Below are positions 1-8,000 of a stretch of DNA of 28,486 nt, piece after piece. The notes under the pieces were generated by a model. That model was not told the DNA's origin. It searched no databases and saw only the letters and a program-made list of their open reading frames with translations. Numbering within the stretch: the first letter of the stretch is position 1; every line of letters starts with the position of its first letter. This DNA comes from NIOZ-UU13 sp964444135 (GTDB taxonomy: Bacteria; Planctomycetota; Phycisphaerae; Sedimentisphaerales; Anaerobacaceae): assembly GCA_964444135.1 (NCBI GenBank), contig CAYUFX010000059.1, positions 1 through 28,486 of the forward strand, read 5' to 3'. Made by a program: the position numbers and the translations under genes.

Positions 1-1
1 G

Positions 2-292
2 GGTGTAGGAGTACTGTCAATCTGGTTCAGAGGCAATTCGGATAATGCTGCTGAGCCGATGTATGTTGCTCTCAATGGCAGTGCAGTAGTCACTCACGAT
101 AATCCCAACGCGGCACAGATAGATACCTGGACCCAATGGACTATTGACCTACAGGGGTTTGCAGACCAGGGCGTGAACCTGGCCAATGTCAATACTATTG
201 CTATTGGTTTTGGCGACAAGAACAATCCATTAGCCGGCGGTTCGGGTATGATGTACTTTGATGATATTCGTTTGTATCGACCGGCGCCGTAA
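2..292 (+). CDS. C-terminal fragment of a secreted carbohydrate-binding-type protein (5' end outside window)
   Basis: The frame is open from base 2 with no convincing start, so this is the last ~96 codons of a larger gene that begins before the window. The visible sequence has alternating hydrophobic strands and ends in DDIRLYRPAP just before the stop. That ending, with the WTIDL and IAIGFGD strands before it, resembles the galactose-binding-like beta-sandwich modules at the C-termini of secreted planctomycete proteins. The family assignment is recollection of such proteins, not a search. The catalytic or main domain cannot be seen. A strong terminator follows at 423-460. Confidence 0.6.
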   Translation, partial: GVGVLSIWFRGNSDNAAEPMYVALNGSAVVTHDNPNAAQIDTWTQWTIDLQGFADQGVNLANVNTIAIGFGDKNNPLAGGSGMMYFDDIRLYRPAP

Positions 293-422
293 GCCGAGAG
301 TTAAATGACCTCCATTGCTTCTGCCGTAAGGCATCTGCCGACAGGCATCCTGCGGACTGTGCCTTTGGATTGACAAGCAGGATATGAGGACACAGTTGAT
401 ATAGCAGATTTGTATCAGTTCG

Positions 423-460
423 GGGCTTATATTGAATGGTTCGATATAAGCCCTTTTTTA
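423..460 (+). terminator. Rho-independent terminator of the first gene
   Basis: A perfect 10-bp inverted repeat, GGGCTTATAT at 423-432 and ATATAAGCCC at 444-453, encloses an 11-base loop and is followed directly by seven T residues. The orientation of the T tract shows that it ends transcripts from the left. The minus-strand prepilin gene ends just beyond it at 479. Confidence 0.85.
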
Positions 461-478
461 GTGGTCAGACTTTCAGTT

Positions 479-1297
479 TTATCTTTCTCCGGTGTACCAC
501 CTTTTGGGCACATCGTCTCCTGTTGTTTCTTCGATGGAGCTGACATGTCCATCGAGCCAAAGAACATTAAGTCGTCCGCCGGTCCTGAAGTCTTCATAAC
601 GCCTTATATTATGTCTGAAAATGTCACGATAGTATTTTGCACGAAAACCACCTAATCGGTAATCCGTTAAATTGTTGGTGCCGGGGCCGTTATTAAAAAG
701 CATGTCCCGGGTGTCCTGTTCACATCTTGGTTCAACGTGGTCGTGACATATAATAAATTCCGAATGAGGCCGTATCTTAGTTGTATCTGTGCCCCTGGCA
801 TAGCCATTGAGCCCGAATGCCGCTACCTGAATCGCCTCAGGGTCAACATCATATATTAAATCCGGAACGCGTCTTAAGCTCGGACAACCGAAAATCTTCT
901 TGTTCTTCAGGTAATCTATATACACTATGCCCCAATAAGCATCGTTATCATTAGTTTTTCTAAGGCCACCTCTTGCATCGTACCAGAGAAATCTGTTAGC
1001 GTTCCTCGGGTCGGCCAATTTTTGGTCATTGTCGTCCACGTACATTAATATAGCTAATCCCACAGACCTTAGATTGGATCTGCACGATGTCTCCTTTGCT
1101 ATTTCCTTGGCTTTTCTCATAGCCGGCATTAGAATTGCCAGTAACAGGGCAATGATAGCAATCACAACTAAAAGTTCAATTAACGTGAACCCCGTTAGAA
1201 ATAATCGTGACTTATCTGGATACCCGCCTTTGGTGCGGACTTCTAACGGGGTAAGGCCTCTTTTTGTGTGCTTAGTGGAATTTGTTTTATAATTCAT
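479..1297 (-). CDS. Type II secretion/type IV prepilin-like protein with DG motif
   Basis: 272 residues. The prepilin signature GFTLIELLVV starts at residue 36: Gly-36 is the expected -1 residue, Phe-37 the methylated first mature residue, and the conserved Glu is at mature position 5. A ~20-residue hydrophobic helix and a charged stretch (MRKAKEIAKE) follow. Near the C-terminus NVLWLDGHV matches the DG part of the H-X9-DG motif of planctomycete pseudopilins, but the usual His is a Thr. Such proteins are processed by the prepilin peptidase and are found in large paralogous sets whose exact role is unknown. The leader is unusually long (35 residues) because residues ~17-36 are encoded by a palindromic element (1190-1251). 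AGAGGT lies ~10 bases upstream of the ATG, and a promoter is seen at 1379-1407. Confidence 0.85.
   Translation of the reverse strand: MNYKTNSTKHTKRGLTPLEVRTKGGYPDKSRLFLTGFTLIELLVVIAIIALLLAILMPAMRKAKEIAKETSCRSNLRSVGLAILMYVDDNDQKLADPRNANRFLWYDARGGLRKTNDNDAYWGIVYIDYLKNKKIFGCPSLRRVPDLIYDVDPEAIQVAAFGLNGYARGTDTTKIRPHSEFIICHDHVEPRCEQDTRDMLFNNGPGTNNLTDYRLGGFRAKYYRDIFRHNIRRYEDFRTGGRLNVLWLDGHVSSIEETTGDDVPKRWYTGER
1190..1251. repeat. Palindromic element inserted in frame in the prepilin leader
   Basis: CCCCGTTAGAA at 1190-1200 and TTCTAACGGGG at 1241-1251 form a perfect 11-bp inverted repeat around a 40-base centre. The whole element is translated on the minus strand as the part of the leader that runs up to and includes the -1 glycine of the prepilin cleavage site. 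The rest of the protein is in frame. It looks like a small mobile palindrome that was accommodated in the coding sequence; no second copy was found in this window. Confidence 0.65.
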
Positions 1298-1378
1298 GGT
1301 TGGTTTTACCTCTCATCGTTCTCCGAAATTTCCCTTGTGCTGCAGTTTGGCAAGGCTGCTGTTGGTATTATCTTTCTT

Positions 1379-1407
1379 ATAATACTAAACGTGTACGCAG
1401 GTTGCAA
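1379..1407 (-). promoter_or_regulatory. Putative sigma70-type promoter of the prepilin gene
   Basis: On the minus strand, TTGCAA (1402-1407) and TATTAT (1379-1384) are separated by exactly 17 bases. They match the -35 consensus in 4 of 6 and the -10 consensus in 5 of 6 positions. The predicted start lies ~75 bases before the prepilin ATG. Confidence 0.45.
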
Positions 1408-1556
1408 ATGAATATTCTATAATATCGAATTACAGTTTTTTTCAGCACATAAATATCGATTATTGATTAGTGATTGTTTATAATTGACGGCGAAGACTTC
1501 TGCAAAACCTCAATTTTGCATAACTCTATGTAGTAATTTTATATGGGAGATAACTG

Positions 1557-2597
1557 ATGGGGACAATTGATTTACGCAGTGACACTGTCACTTTGCCGAC
1601 ACCGGCGATGCGAGAGGCCATCTATCGCGCTGACCTTGGCGATGACGTTTTCGGCGAAGACCCGACGACGAACCGGCTCGAGGAAATGTCTGCCGAGCGG
1701 ATGGGAAAGGAAGCGGCACTTCTGGTCGCCAGCGGGACGATGGGAAATTTGGTGTGCACCCTTACTCATTGCAGGCGTGGAGAGGAGGTGATTTTGGGAG
1801 ACCGGTCACATACGTTTCTTTACGAAGCCGGTGGTATGTCAACGCTGGGCGGGATACACCCGCATACGATATGCAATCAGCCCGACGGTACGATGAGATT
1901 GGAGGATATCGAGGGGGCCATTCGCGGCAATAACGTACACTTTCCACGGACCCGGCTGATATGCCTGGAAAACACCCATAACCGCTGTTACGGCTCTGCA
2001 CTTACGTCTGAGTACATTGATTCAGTTGCAGCACTGGCAAAGGAGCACGGCCTTTCGGTACATCTTGACGGCGCCCGGATATTCAATGCCGCTATTGCCC
2101 TGGGGGTTGACGTCAAGGAATTGACGGCGAATGTTGATTCGCTGATTTTCTGCCTTTCGAAAGGTCTATCGGCGCCGGTGGGTTCTGTGGTTTGCGGTTC
2201 GAGCGAATTTATCGCGGAGGCACGGCGGGCGCGTAAAGTGTTGGGGGGCGGGATGCGCCAGACAGGGGTGATTGCGGCAGCAGGTATTAAAGCACTGGAG
2301 GAGATGGTGGATAGATTGGCAGAGGACCATGAAAATGCCCGGCGTCTGGCTGAAGGGATTGCGGGTATAGGCGGATTATCGATTGAGCCGGCAAAGGTGC
2401 AGACAAATATCATTTATTTCGAGCTGGATGAGGACGGAATGACACCTAAAGAGCTGGTGACCGAACTTGATAAGAAAGAAGTCAAATTGCTATCCGTGGG
2501 GCCCAGACGACTTCGGGCGGTAACTCACTACGGTATCAGTGCAGAGGATATCGATTTGACAGTAAAGGCCCTGGGTGAGGTAATGAAGGCGGCGTAG
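1557..2597 (+). CDS. ltaE: Low-specificity L-threonine aldolase
   Basis: 346 residues, the usual length for the family. This PLP enzyme cleaves L-threonine or L-allo-threonine to glycine and acetaldehyde in the cytoplasm. The N-terminus DLRSDTVTLPTPAM is the family hallmark. His-85 in GDRSHTF is the expected residue stacking on PLP, DGARIFNA at 171-178 supplies the Asp that contacts the pyridine nitrogen, and Lys-202 in LSKGLSAPVGS is the Schiff-base lysine. GGGAGA lies ~7 bases before the ATG. A gap of ~100 bases separates it from the next gene, so co-transcription with the beta-helix gene is possible but not shown. Confidence 0.95.
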   Translation: MGTIDLRSDTVTLPTPAMREAIYRADLGDDVFGEDPTTNRLEEMSAERMGKEAALLVASGTMGNLVCTLTHCRRGEEVILGDRSHTFLYEAGGMSTLGGIHPHTICNQPDGTMRLEDIEGAIRGNNVHFPRTRLICLENTHNRCYGSALTSEYIDSVAALAKEHGLSVHLDGARIFNAAIALGVDVKELTANVDSLIFCLSKGLSAPVGSVVCGSSEFIAEARRARKVLGGGMRQTGVIAAAGIKALEEMVDRLAEDHENARRLAEGIAGIGGLSIEPAKVQTNIIYFELDEDGMTPKELVTELDKKEVKLLSVGPRRLRAVTHYGISAEDIDLTVKALGEVMKAA

Positions 2598-2703
2598 TTT
2601 ACATTGCAGTTGATTGTGCACAGTTTGGATTTTTTAGGCGTAAGGGATTTTCAAGTTATAAAGATTGAGAATTAAATGCAAAACTTAATGAGGAGAAATG
2701 CAA

Positions 2704-3927
2704 ATGAAACGAATATACAAGACAACAATTATGATAGCAGTAATCTTGGTTATTGTGAGCGTCTTTAGTATTACGGGTGGTCAGGGGGTGCAGAATAATC
2801 CTGCTGGTCAGCGGTTGCCGGGGGCGCGGGCCGTTATTGAAGCCGGCCGTTATGCGACTATCCAGGCGGCGATAGATGCGCTGCCGGAAGAGGGCGGCGT
2901 TGTTCGTTTGCCGCCGGGGACGTTTGAGATTAGTGAGCCTTTGAAGGTAACTAAGCCCGATGTGCTTATCGAAGGTGCCGGCACGGCAACGCATATCAAA
3001 AACATCAACGCCGAGGGCAAGAGTGCGCTGATACTTCAGCACCCCGGCGGGGGGGAGAATCGACAATCTGAGTTGTGGCGGATTCGGTTGGCTAATTTTC
3101 GTATTACCGGCAACGAAAAGAGCGGACATGGTATCGAGGCCAGGCGGATAAACGAAATCTTCATCGATGGCCTTACCGTCAGTTATCACGGCGGCGACGG
3201 CATTCAACTGTACTACTGCTACGAGGACCCGCGGATATGTGATTCGCTGATGACCTATAACAAAAAGACGGGGCTGAACATGATTGGTTGCCACGATGTC
3301 GTCGTCTCGGCGAACCAGTTTGAGGAGAACCAGGACGCTGTCAGGTTCATCGACGGCTTCAACCTCTGTATGACGGGCAACAACCTCGACGACCATCTGG
3401 GTCACGGTGTTGTGATTGAAAATACCTACGGGTCGGTCGTTTCAGGAAATATGATAGAAGAATGTAACGGCACGGCCATTGTGCTTGACAGGGACTGCTA
3501 CGGTATTGCACTTAGTGCCAATGTGATTGCGCATAACAGCTTCGGCGGGATAGACCTGCGCGATGCACACGGCTGCACTGTGAGCGCCAACACATTTACT
3601 ATTTCCGGCCCGGACGCCCTAAACATCGGGCCGAACAGCGGGCGCATTACGGTTACCGGCAACAACTTCTCCAACAGCTATATCGGTGACGGTAAGTTAA
3701 AACGCGGAACGAGTGACCTGGTTGCAGCCGGTATGGTTCTCAACGGTACATCCGATGTCACCGTGGTCGGTAATCTATTTTCGAGCATTCGGCCGAAAGC
3801 CATAACCGTTGCAGGTAAGCCAAGTGAATGTGTATTGTTTACTGATAATGTTCTGGTCGATGTGGTCAGCGAGCACGGAAAATTAGACAAATCTTTGGTC
3901 AAGGATAACCTGGAGTCGGCAAAATGA
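2704..3927 (+). CDS. Secreted right-handed parallel beta-helix protein
   Basis: The preferred start is the ATG at 2704, because AGGAG at 2691-2695 is 8 bases from it and only 2 from the ATG at 2698. The product has ~407 residues. It begins with a signal peptide (KR, then a hydrophobic run to about residue 25). YATIQAAIDALPEEGGVVRLPPGTF follows the pattern of pectate-lyase-3 type N-terminal caps. From about residue 100 on there are repeated ~22-residue coils of the form (I/V)xxNxxxxxxxxGI(E/D)L, as in NosD/Pectate_lyase_3 helices. Proteins of this class bind or cleave acidic polysaccharides outside the cell; no catalytic residues could be assigned, so the substrate is unknown. Confidence 0.85.
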   Translation: MKRIYKTTIMIAVILVIVSVFSITGGQGVQNNPAGQRLPGARAVIEAGRYATIQAAIDALPEEGGVVRLPPGTFEISEPLKVTKPDVLIEGAGTATHIKNINAEGKSALILQHPGGGENRQSELWRIRLANFRITGNEKSGHGIEARRINEIFIDGLTVSYHGGDGIQLYYCYEDPRICDSLMTYNKKTGLNMIGCHDVVVSANQFEENQDAVRFIDGFNLCMTGNNLDDHLGHGVVIENTYGSVVSGNMIEECNGTAIVLDRDCYGIALSANVIAHNSFGGIDLRDAHGCTVSANTFTISGPDALNIGPNSGRITVTGNNFSNSYIGDGKLKRGTSDLVAAGMVLNGTSDVTVVGNLFSSIRPKAITVAGKPSECVLFTDNVLVDVVSEHGKLDKSLVKDNLESAK

Positions 3928-4021
3928 TTGAAACTCGTATTAGGTATTGTGGTTTGCGGTATTGTTTGTGGCCGATAGGCCGGTTGGCTTATTTTTGAAA
4001 ATGAAGGGAGAACGAAGACCA

Positions 4022-4354
4022 ATGAATGATGTTCAAATCTTTACGACGCCGATTTTAGATGGGATTAAAATCAAGGAATATAAAGGTATTGTGATTGCGC
4101 GAAACGTTCGGGCGGTCAATATTGTCCGTGACTTCTTCACATCTTTTCGCGATATCTTTGGCGGACGCTCGGCCTCGTATCAGGAAGTTATGAAGGCGAT
4201 GCAGGATGACGTTATCGCCGAAGCGAAAGAGGAAGCGAGGAAATTGGGCGCTAACGCCATTGTTGGTTTTGCTCTGGATTACGATAACATCGGCTCCAAA
4301 AACAAATCGCTTTTGATGGCCTCAGCCAAGGGTACAGCGGTCATAGTGGAGTAA
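4022..4354 (+). CDS. YbjQ/UPF0145 family protein (heavy-metal-binding-domain annotation)
   Basis: The ATG at 4022, with GGGAG 11 bases upstream, gives 110 residues, close to the ~105 usual for YbjQ. An earlier in-frame start would add a meaningless tail. The sequence follows the family throughout: a short opening strand (IFTTPILDGIKIKEYKGIV), a central FFTSFRDIFGGRSASY segment, a helix rich in Glu/Ala/Lys (DVIAEAKEEARKLGANAIVG), and a closing strand TAVIVE. Members form small oligomeric rings in the cytoplasm; their function is not established and the metal-binding label rests on little evidence. It is followed after 11 bases by the lipoprotein gene, suggesting co-transcription. Confidence 0.9.
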   Translation: MNDVQIFTTPILDGIKIKEYKGIVIARNVRAVNIVRDFFTSFRDIFGGRSASYQEVMKAMQDDVIAEAKEEARKLGANAIVGFALDYDNIGSKNKSLLMASAKGTAVIVE

Positions 4355-4365
4355 ATAGTGAGAGT

Positions 4366-5514
4366 ATGGCGATTAGAGATTTGATAGCCGGACTGGTTTT
4401 GTTTGGCGCTTTGCTTTTCGGTTGTGCATCTGGTCCGCTGCCGGAGTATTCGGTTGAGACGCTGCAGGGATATTCGGTTGAGACGCTGCTGGCGTATGAT
4501 GCGCTGTTTACCAGGACAGAAGGCTGGACGGGTGCGGATGCTGTGTACTCGGTTGCGTTGGTTGATGATGTAACGCTCTGGTTATACGGCGATACGTGGA
4601 TTGGTGATGTCGTTGATGGAAAGCACAAGGGCGCAACGATGGTGAATAACTCGATTGGGCTTCAGCGCGGCAAAGACCCCGCAACAGCTTCTGTTGAATT
4701 TTTCTGGCAGACAACAAAGGAGGGTAAGCCGGCTGCCTTTATCAGGCCAGCCGACGGTGTGGGGTGGTTCTGGATATTTGACGGCATCGTGGCTGATGAG
4801 AAGTTATACCTTTTTCTTGTGCAAATAGTCGAAACAGATGAAGAGGGTGTATTTGGATTCAAACACATCGGAACATGGCTGGGCGAGGTCGAAAATCCAC
4901 ACGATGAGCCTTTGACCTGGCGGATTAAACAATACAAAATTCCTTACGGGCGATATTCGAAGGACGGCAATCTGTTTTTTGGCTCGGCGGTTATAAGGGA
5001 CGGGGATTTTGTCTATATTTACGGCAGCAACGAAGACTGGAGTAAAGGGATGAGCGGGCGAAGCATGGTAGTCGCTCGCGTGCCATATAAAAGAATAGCT
5101 GACTTTGAGCAGTGGTGTTTTCTTAGTGATGGAAATTGGCAAACTGATGTGGAAGGTATCACCGAGCTTTTTGATGGTACTGCGACGGAGTGTTCAGTTT
5201 GTTATCAGCCGGCGATTAAGCGGTACGTTGTTGTCTATACGGAAAATGGGATGTCGAAGAATATACTGATGCGGTTTTCACCGACGCCGGTCGGGCCTTG
5301 GAGTTCTGCTTACGAGGTTTACGAATGTCCCGAGGTCGAGTGGCATAAGACGTACTTTTGCTATGCTGCGAAGGCGCATCCGGAAATTTCAAAAAAGGAT
5401 GAATTGATAATTACCTATGTTTGCAATTCCACCGACTTCTGGAAGATGGCTTCGGATTCGCGGATATATCGGCCACGTTTTGTGAAGATTAAATTTGACT
5501 TTCAAACCAAATAA
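4366..5514 (+). CDS. Lipoprotein with DUF4185/DUF5005-like beta-propeller domain
   Basis: 382 residues. The N-terminus is a lipoprotein signal: a hydrophobic run ending in LLFGC at about residue 20, with Cys as the lipidation site. The mature part starts with a tandem 8-residue repeat (YSVETLQG/YSVETLLA) and then LFTRTEGWTGADAVYSVAL and LWLYGDTWIGDV. The spaced GDTW, NNS and FWIFDG motifs and blade-like strands resemble glycosidase-type five-bladed propellers grouped as DUF4185/DUF5005. The assignment is by recognition only. A role in surface carbohydrate binding or hydrolysis is inferred from the fold and from the beta-helix gene nearby. Confidence 0.7.
   Translation: MAIRDLIAGLVLFGALLFGCASGPLPEYSVETLQGYSVETLLAYDALFTRTEGWTGADAVYSVALVDDVTLWLYGDTWIGDVVDGKHKGATMVNNSIGLQRGKDPATASVEFFWQTTKEGKPAAFIRPADGVGWFWIFDGIVADEKLYLFLVQIVETDEEGVFGFKHIGTWLGEVENPHDEPLTWRIKQYKIPYGRYSKDGNLFFGSAVIRDGDFVYIYGSNEDWSKGMSGRSMVVARVPYKRIADFEQWCFLSDGNWQTDVEGITELFDGTATECSVCYQPAIKRYVVVYTENGMSKNILMRFSPTPVGPWSSAYEVYECPEVEWHKTYFCYAAKAHPEISKKDELIITYVCNSTDFWKMASDSRIYRPRFVKIKFDFQTK
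4447..4494 (+). repeat. 24-bp in-frame tandem duplication
   Basis: A 19-base string starting TATTCGGTTGAGACGCT occurs at 4447-4465 and again at 4471-4489, a period of 24 bases. It duplicates eight codons at the start of the mature lipoprotein, in the linker between the lipidated Cys and the propeller, where length change is easily tolerated. Confidence 0.8.
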
Positions 5515-5529
5515 GAATATGGAATCCAG

Positions 5530-5598
5530 ATGTACGATAGCTTGCCTAAGAGCGTGCGTGAAGCATTAGGCGAAATCGAATTGATGGAATCGCATTAG
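5530..5598 (+). CDS. 22-residue mini-ORF directly upstream of the ABC exporter
   Basis: An ATG at 5530 opens a 22-codon frame (MYDSLPKSVREALGEIELME...) whose TAG stop touches the ATG of the ATPase (TAGATG at 5596-5601). It has no clear ribosome site of its own. It is either a leader peptide that couples translation to the ATPase, which itself lacks a good Shine-Dalgarno, or a gene remnant. The opening YDSLPKSVREAL vaguely resembles the start of small DUF6525-like proteins, too weak for a name. Confidence 0.3.
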   Translation: MYDSLPKSVREALGEIELMESH

Positions 5599-6555
5599 AT
5601 GAAGAAGGAAAACAATAACGTTATTGAAGCGAATTTTTTAACAAAGAGGTTCGGTAATGTTACTGCTCTCAATCAGGTCACTTTTAGTGTTAGTGATGGA
5701 GAAATATTTGGCTTTCTTGGCCCGAATGGTGCCGGAAAGACAACCACAATCAGAATGCTAACAGGTCTGCTTGCCCCGGATTCGGGGGATGCCTTCATTG
5801 ATGGAGTTAATATAAAGAGAAATCCAATCAAAGCGAAAATGAAAATGGGAGTTATCCCGGAAATGGGCAATATTTATGCAGACTTAACCGCACAGCAGAA
5901 CATCATCCTGGCGGGTAAATTCTATGGAGTTCCTATTAGAGAGCTTAGGAAAAGAGCAAACAGTCTTTTAGAGCAATTTGGACTACATGATAGAAAAAAT
6001 GATCTTGTCAGAACCTTTTCAAAAGGTATGAAACAGAGGGTCAATATTGCAAGCGCTATTGCCCATAATCCGGAGATCCTGTTTCTGGATGAACCTACAT
6101 CAGGATTAGATGTCCAGAGTCAACGATTGATTAGAAACATCATCAATCAGATGAATCAGAAAGGCACTACTATCTTTTTGACCACTCATAATATTGAAGA
6201 GGCAAACCAGCTATGCGCAAGAGTAGCAATTATCAACAAAGGTAAGATAGTTATTATTGACAGACCTGAAAGTTTGAGAAGGACATTCGAGACAACGCAA
6301 TCAGTTGAGGTTGCCTTTGATAAACCCATCGATGATGGTTTGATTGGAAAAAGCAATCTGGTAAACAGGATCGAAAGACGGGGAGATAAATGGAAGTTAT
6401 ATACGGACAATCCCGACAGACTCCTCAAGTATTTAGTCAAATTTGCTGAAGGTAAGGATTTGATAATTATTTCTATGGAGATATGTAGAGCAAGTCTGGA
6501 AGATGTATTTGTAAAATTAACGCAGGTGAATCCACTTAAAAAAGAGTTAAGATGA
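5599..6555 (+). CDS. ABC transporter ATP-binding protein (DrrA/CcmA-type exporter)
   Basis: 318 residues with all nucleotide-binding motifs in order: Walker A GPNGAGKT at 41-48, signature SKGMKQR at 141-147, Walker B LFLDEP at 161-166 with the catalytic Glu-165, and the switch His-197 in TTHNIEEA. After residue ~225 a C-terminal extension typical of DrrA-like ATPases follows. It energises the permease encoded 21 bases downstream. The substrate cannot be read from sequence; the class covers drugs, lipids and polysaccharides. The DNA is rich in A/T and uses AGA and ATA codons freely, unlike the GC-richer genes around it, which suggests separate ancestry. Confidence 0.93.
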   Translation: MKKENNNVIEANFLTKRFGNVTALNQVTFSVSDGEIFGFLGPNGAGKTTTIRMLTGLLAPDSGDAFIDGVNIKRNPIKAKMKMGVIPEMGNIYADLTAQQNIILAGKFYGVPIRELRKRANSLLEQFGLHDRKNDLVRTFSKGMKQRVNIASAIAHNPEILFLDEPTSGLDVQSQRLIRNIINQMNQKGTTIFLTTHNIEEANQLCARVAIINKGKIVIIDRPESLRRTFETTQSVEVAFDKPIDDGLIGKSNLVNRIERRGDKWKLYTDNPDRLLKYLVKFAEGKDLIIISMEICRASLEDVFVKLTQVNPLKKELR

Positions 6556-6576
6556 ACCTCTTAATAATTATCAATA

Positions 6577-7353
6577 ATGCAGCTTATGGGACTGGTTATG
6601 CTAATTAAAAATTTAGACATCCAGTTTTTCCGTGGGGTAATGGTTGCAACGGAAAAGAATATCAGAATTTATTACACCAAGGCTCCGGTTTTAATATATG
6701 GGCTTTTGCTTCCTCTATTTGTGTTTCTGGCCTTTTATTTAGGAAGAGGGGTGAACATGTATTTTTTCTTTCCCGGTCTCTTAGCAATGTCCTTGTTTTT
6801 TACAGCCTCGTCAGTTGGTCCGATGATTACTCCCTGGGAAAAACAAGCAGGAACTTACGAGAGATTGTTGTCCTTTCCCGTTAGTATCAATACAATAATT
6901 CTGGCGGATATTGCAGCGGGAATGGTCTTTGGCATTATCATAAATATGATTGTATTAATAGTTGGGCTTATATTTCTTGACTACGACATAAATATTCTGC
7001 TTTTGTCTTTCGGTATATTATTGGCTTCTTTCTGTTTTTCTTCTTTAGGCGTTTTATTGTCATCTCCTTCCGTGCGCTCTCCATCCCATATTATGATGTT
7101 TTCCAGTCTTATCCGTTTCCCCCTGATTTTTATAAGCGGTATTTTTATACCCTTGGAAAATCTAAAAGGAATTGCCAGAGGATTGTCTTACTTGTCACCT
7201 ATTACTTATTTGGTAGATATATTTAATTTTGGCTTTAAAGGTGAATCCGATATATCCTTGATTATCGATTTTATAGCGTTATTTATGTTTAGCGTAATAT
7301 TCATATATTTATCAAATAGATTTCACAAAAGAAATTTAATGAAAGGATTATGA
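6577..7353 (+). CDS. ABC-2 type transporter permease
   Basis: Up to 258 residues. The start is uncertain: in-frame ATGs at 6577, 6586 and 6598 all lack a good ribosome site, and MLIKNLDIQFFRG at 6598 looks like the natural N-terminus. Six hydrophobic segments follow, with the ABC-2 pattern PMITPWEKQAGTYERLLSFPVS between segments 2 and 3 and a late SPITYLVDIFNFG, as in DrrB/NodJ-type permeases. It forms the inner-membrane channel for the ATPase upstream and shares that gene's AT-rich composition. Confidence 0.9.
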   Translation: MQLMGLVMLIKNLDIQFFRGVMVATEKNIRIYYTKAPVLIYGLLLPLFVFLAFYLGRGVNMYFFFPGLLAMSLFFTASSVGPMITPWEKQAGTYERLLSFPVSINTIILADIAAGMVFGIIINMIVLIVGLIFLDYDINILLLSFGILLASFCFSSLGVLLSSPSVRSPSHIMMFSSLIRFPLIFISGIFIPLENLKGIARGLSYLSPITYLVDIFNFGFKGESDISLIIDFIALFMFSVIFIYLSNRFHKRNLMKGL

Positions 7354-7451
7354 CTAAAACAATTCGGCTTATATGAATTTGCGAACTTGCTTAAGGAAAG
7401 TGGAAATTTGACGGTTGGATGTAAATTATTAAAGAAGGTAAGGTGATAGTT

Positions 7452-7937
7452 ATGGACAAGCTTTATGAAGAATCGGAGACGGGTTGCTGTCCGAGGTTTA
7501 ATCCTGAGCCGTGGGATAAAAAAGAGATAACCTTTCAGGATAAATTATTCGTTAAAGACCACGTCCGGAGCTTTTTTCACATCCCGCTGAACTTCGGCAA
7601 GGTGATGGTGAAAAATATGGAAATGATTAAGCAGGCCGATGCTCTTGTGCCTTTGCCCGTTATGCTCTCGGATGAGAAATCTCTCTGGCGAGCTGATATA
7701 TACATCGCAGTGTCGAAGGAAGTGCCGGGGGCGAAGATGGAAAGAATATCAGGGACTTTTTTGACCAAGGTTTTTGAAGGGCCATACAAAAACGCCGGCC
7801 AGTGGGCGAAAGAAATGAAGGAATATGTCAAATCAAAGGCCAGAGAGATTAAGAAGATGTACTTTTTCTATACCACCTGTCCGAAATGCGCCGAGTTTTA
7901 CGGGAAGAATTACACCGTCATATTGGCGAAGGTTTAG
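7452..7937 (+). CDS. Conserved protein of unknown function (often labelled hydrolase)
   Basis: The ATG at 7452 is chosen because AAGGTGA at 7440-7446 sits 5 bases before it; an upstream GTG at 7443 lies inside that site. The product has 161 residues. The N-terminal CCPRFNPEPWDKKEITFQD and the following FVKDHVRSFFHIPLNFG are strongly conserved-looking blocks. The C-terminal TTCPKCAEFYGKNY holds a CxxC pair that may bind a metal. I recall proteins with the same opening in many bacteria under the name hydrolase, without evidence for catalysis. No signal peptide is present, so it is probably cytoplasmic. Confidence 0.75.
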   Translation: MDKLYEESETGCCPRFNPEPWDKKEITFQDKLFVKDHVRSFFHIPLNFGKVMVKNMEMIKQADALVPLPVMLSDEKSLWRADIYIAVSKEVPGAKMERISGTFLTKVFEGPYKNAGQWAKEMKEYVKSKAREIKKMYFFYTTCPKCAEFYGKNYTVILAKV

Positions 7938-8000
7938 AAAACTTACGTGTTAGGCGCGCACGGACTGAATTTGTTGGGGGATTTTTATGGGGAGTCCATT

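Noticed and set aside
410..655. Plus-strand open frame of 81 codons near the first terminator
   Set aside because: It runs through the terminator and then is antisense to the prepilin gene; no ribosome site or family resemblance.
2656..3405. Long minus-strand open frame antisense to the beta-helix gene
   Set aside because: The plus strand has a signal peptide, ribosome site and coherent repeat fold; the antisense product has none of these.
3924..3998. 24-codon frame overlapping the beta-helix stop codon (ATGA overlap)
   Set aside because: The overlap looks like translational coupling, but the peptide has odd composition, no motif, and the region is better explained as the leader of the YbjQ gene.
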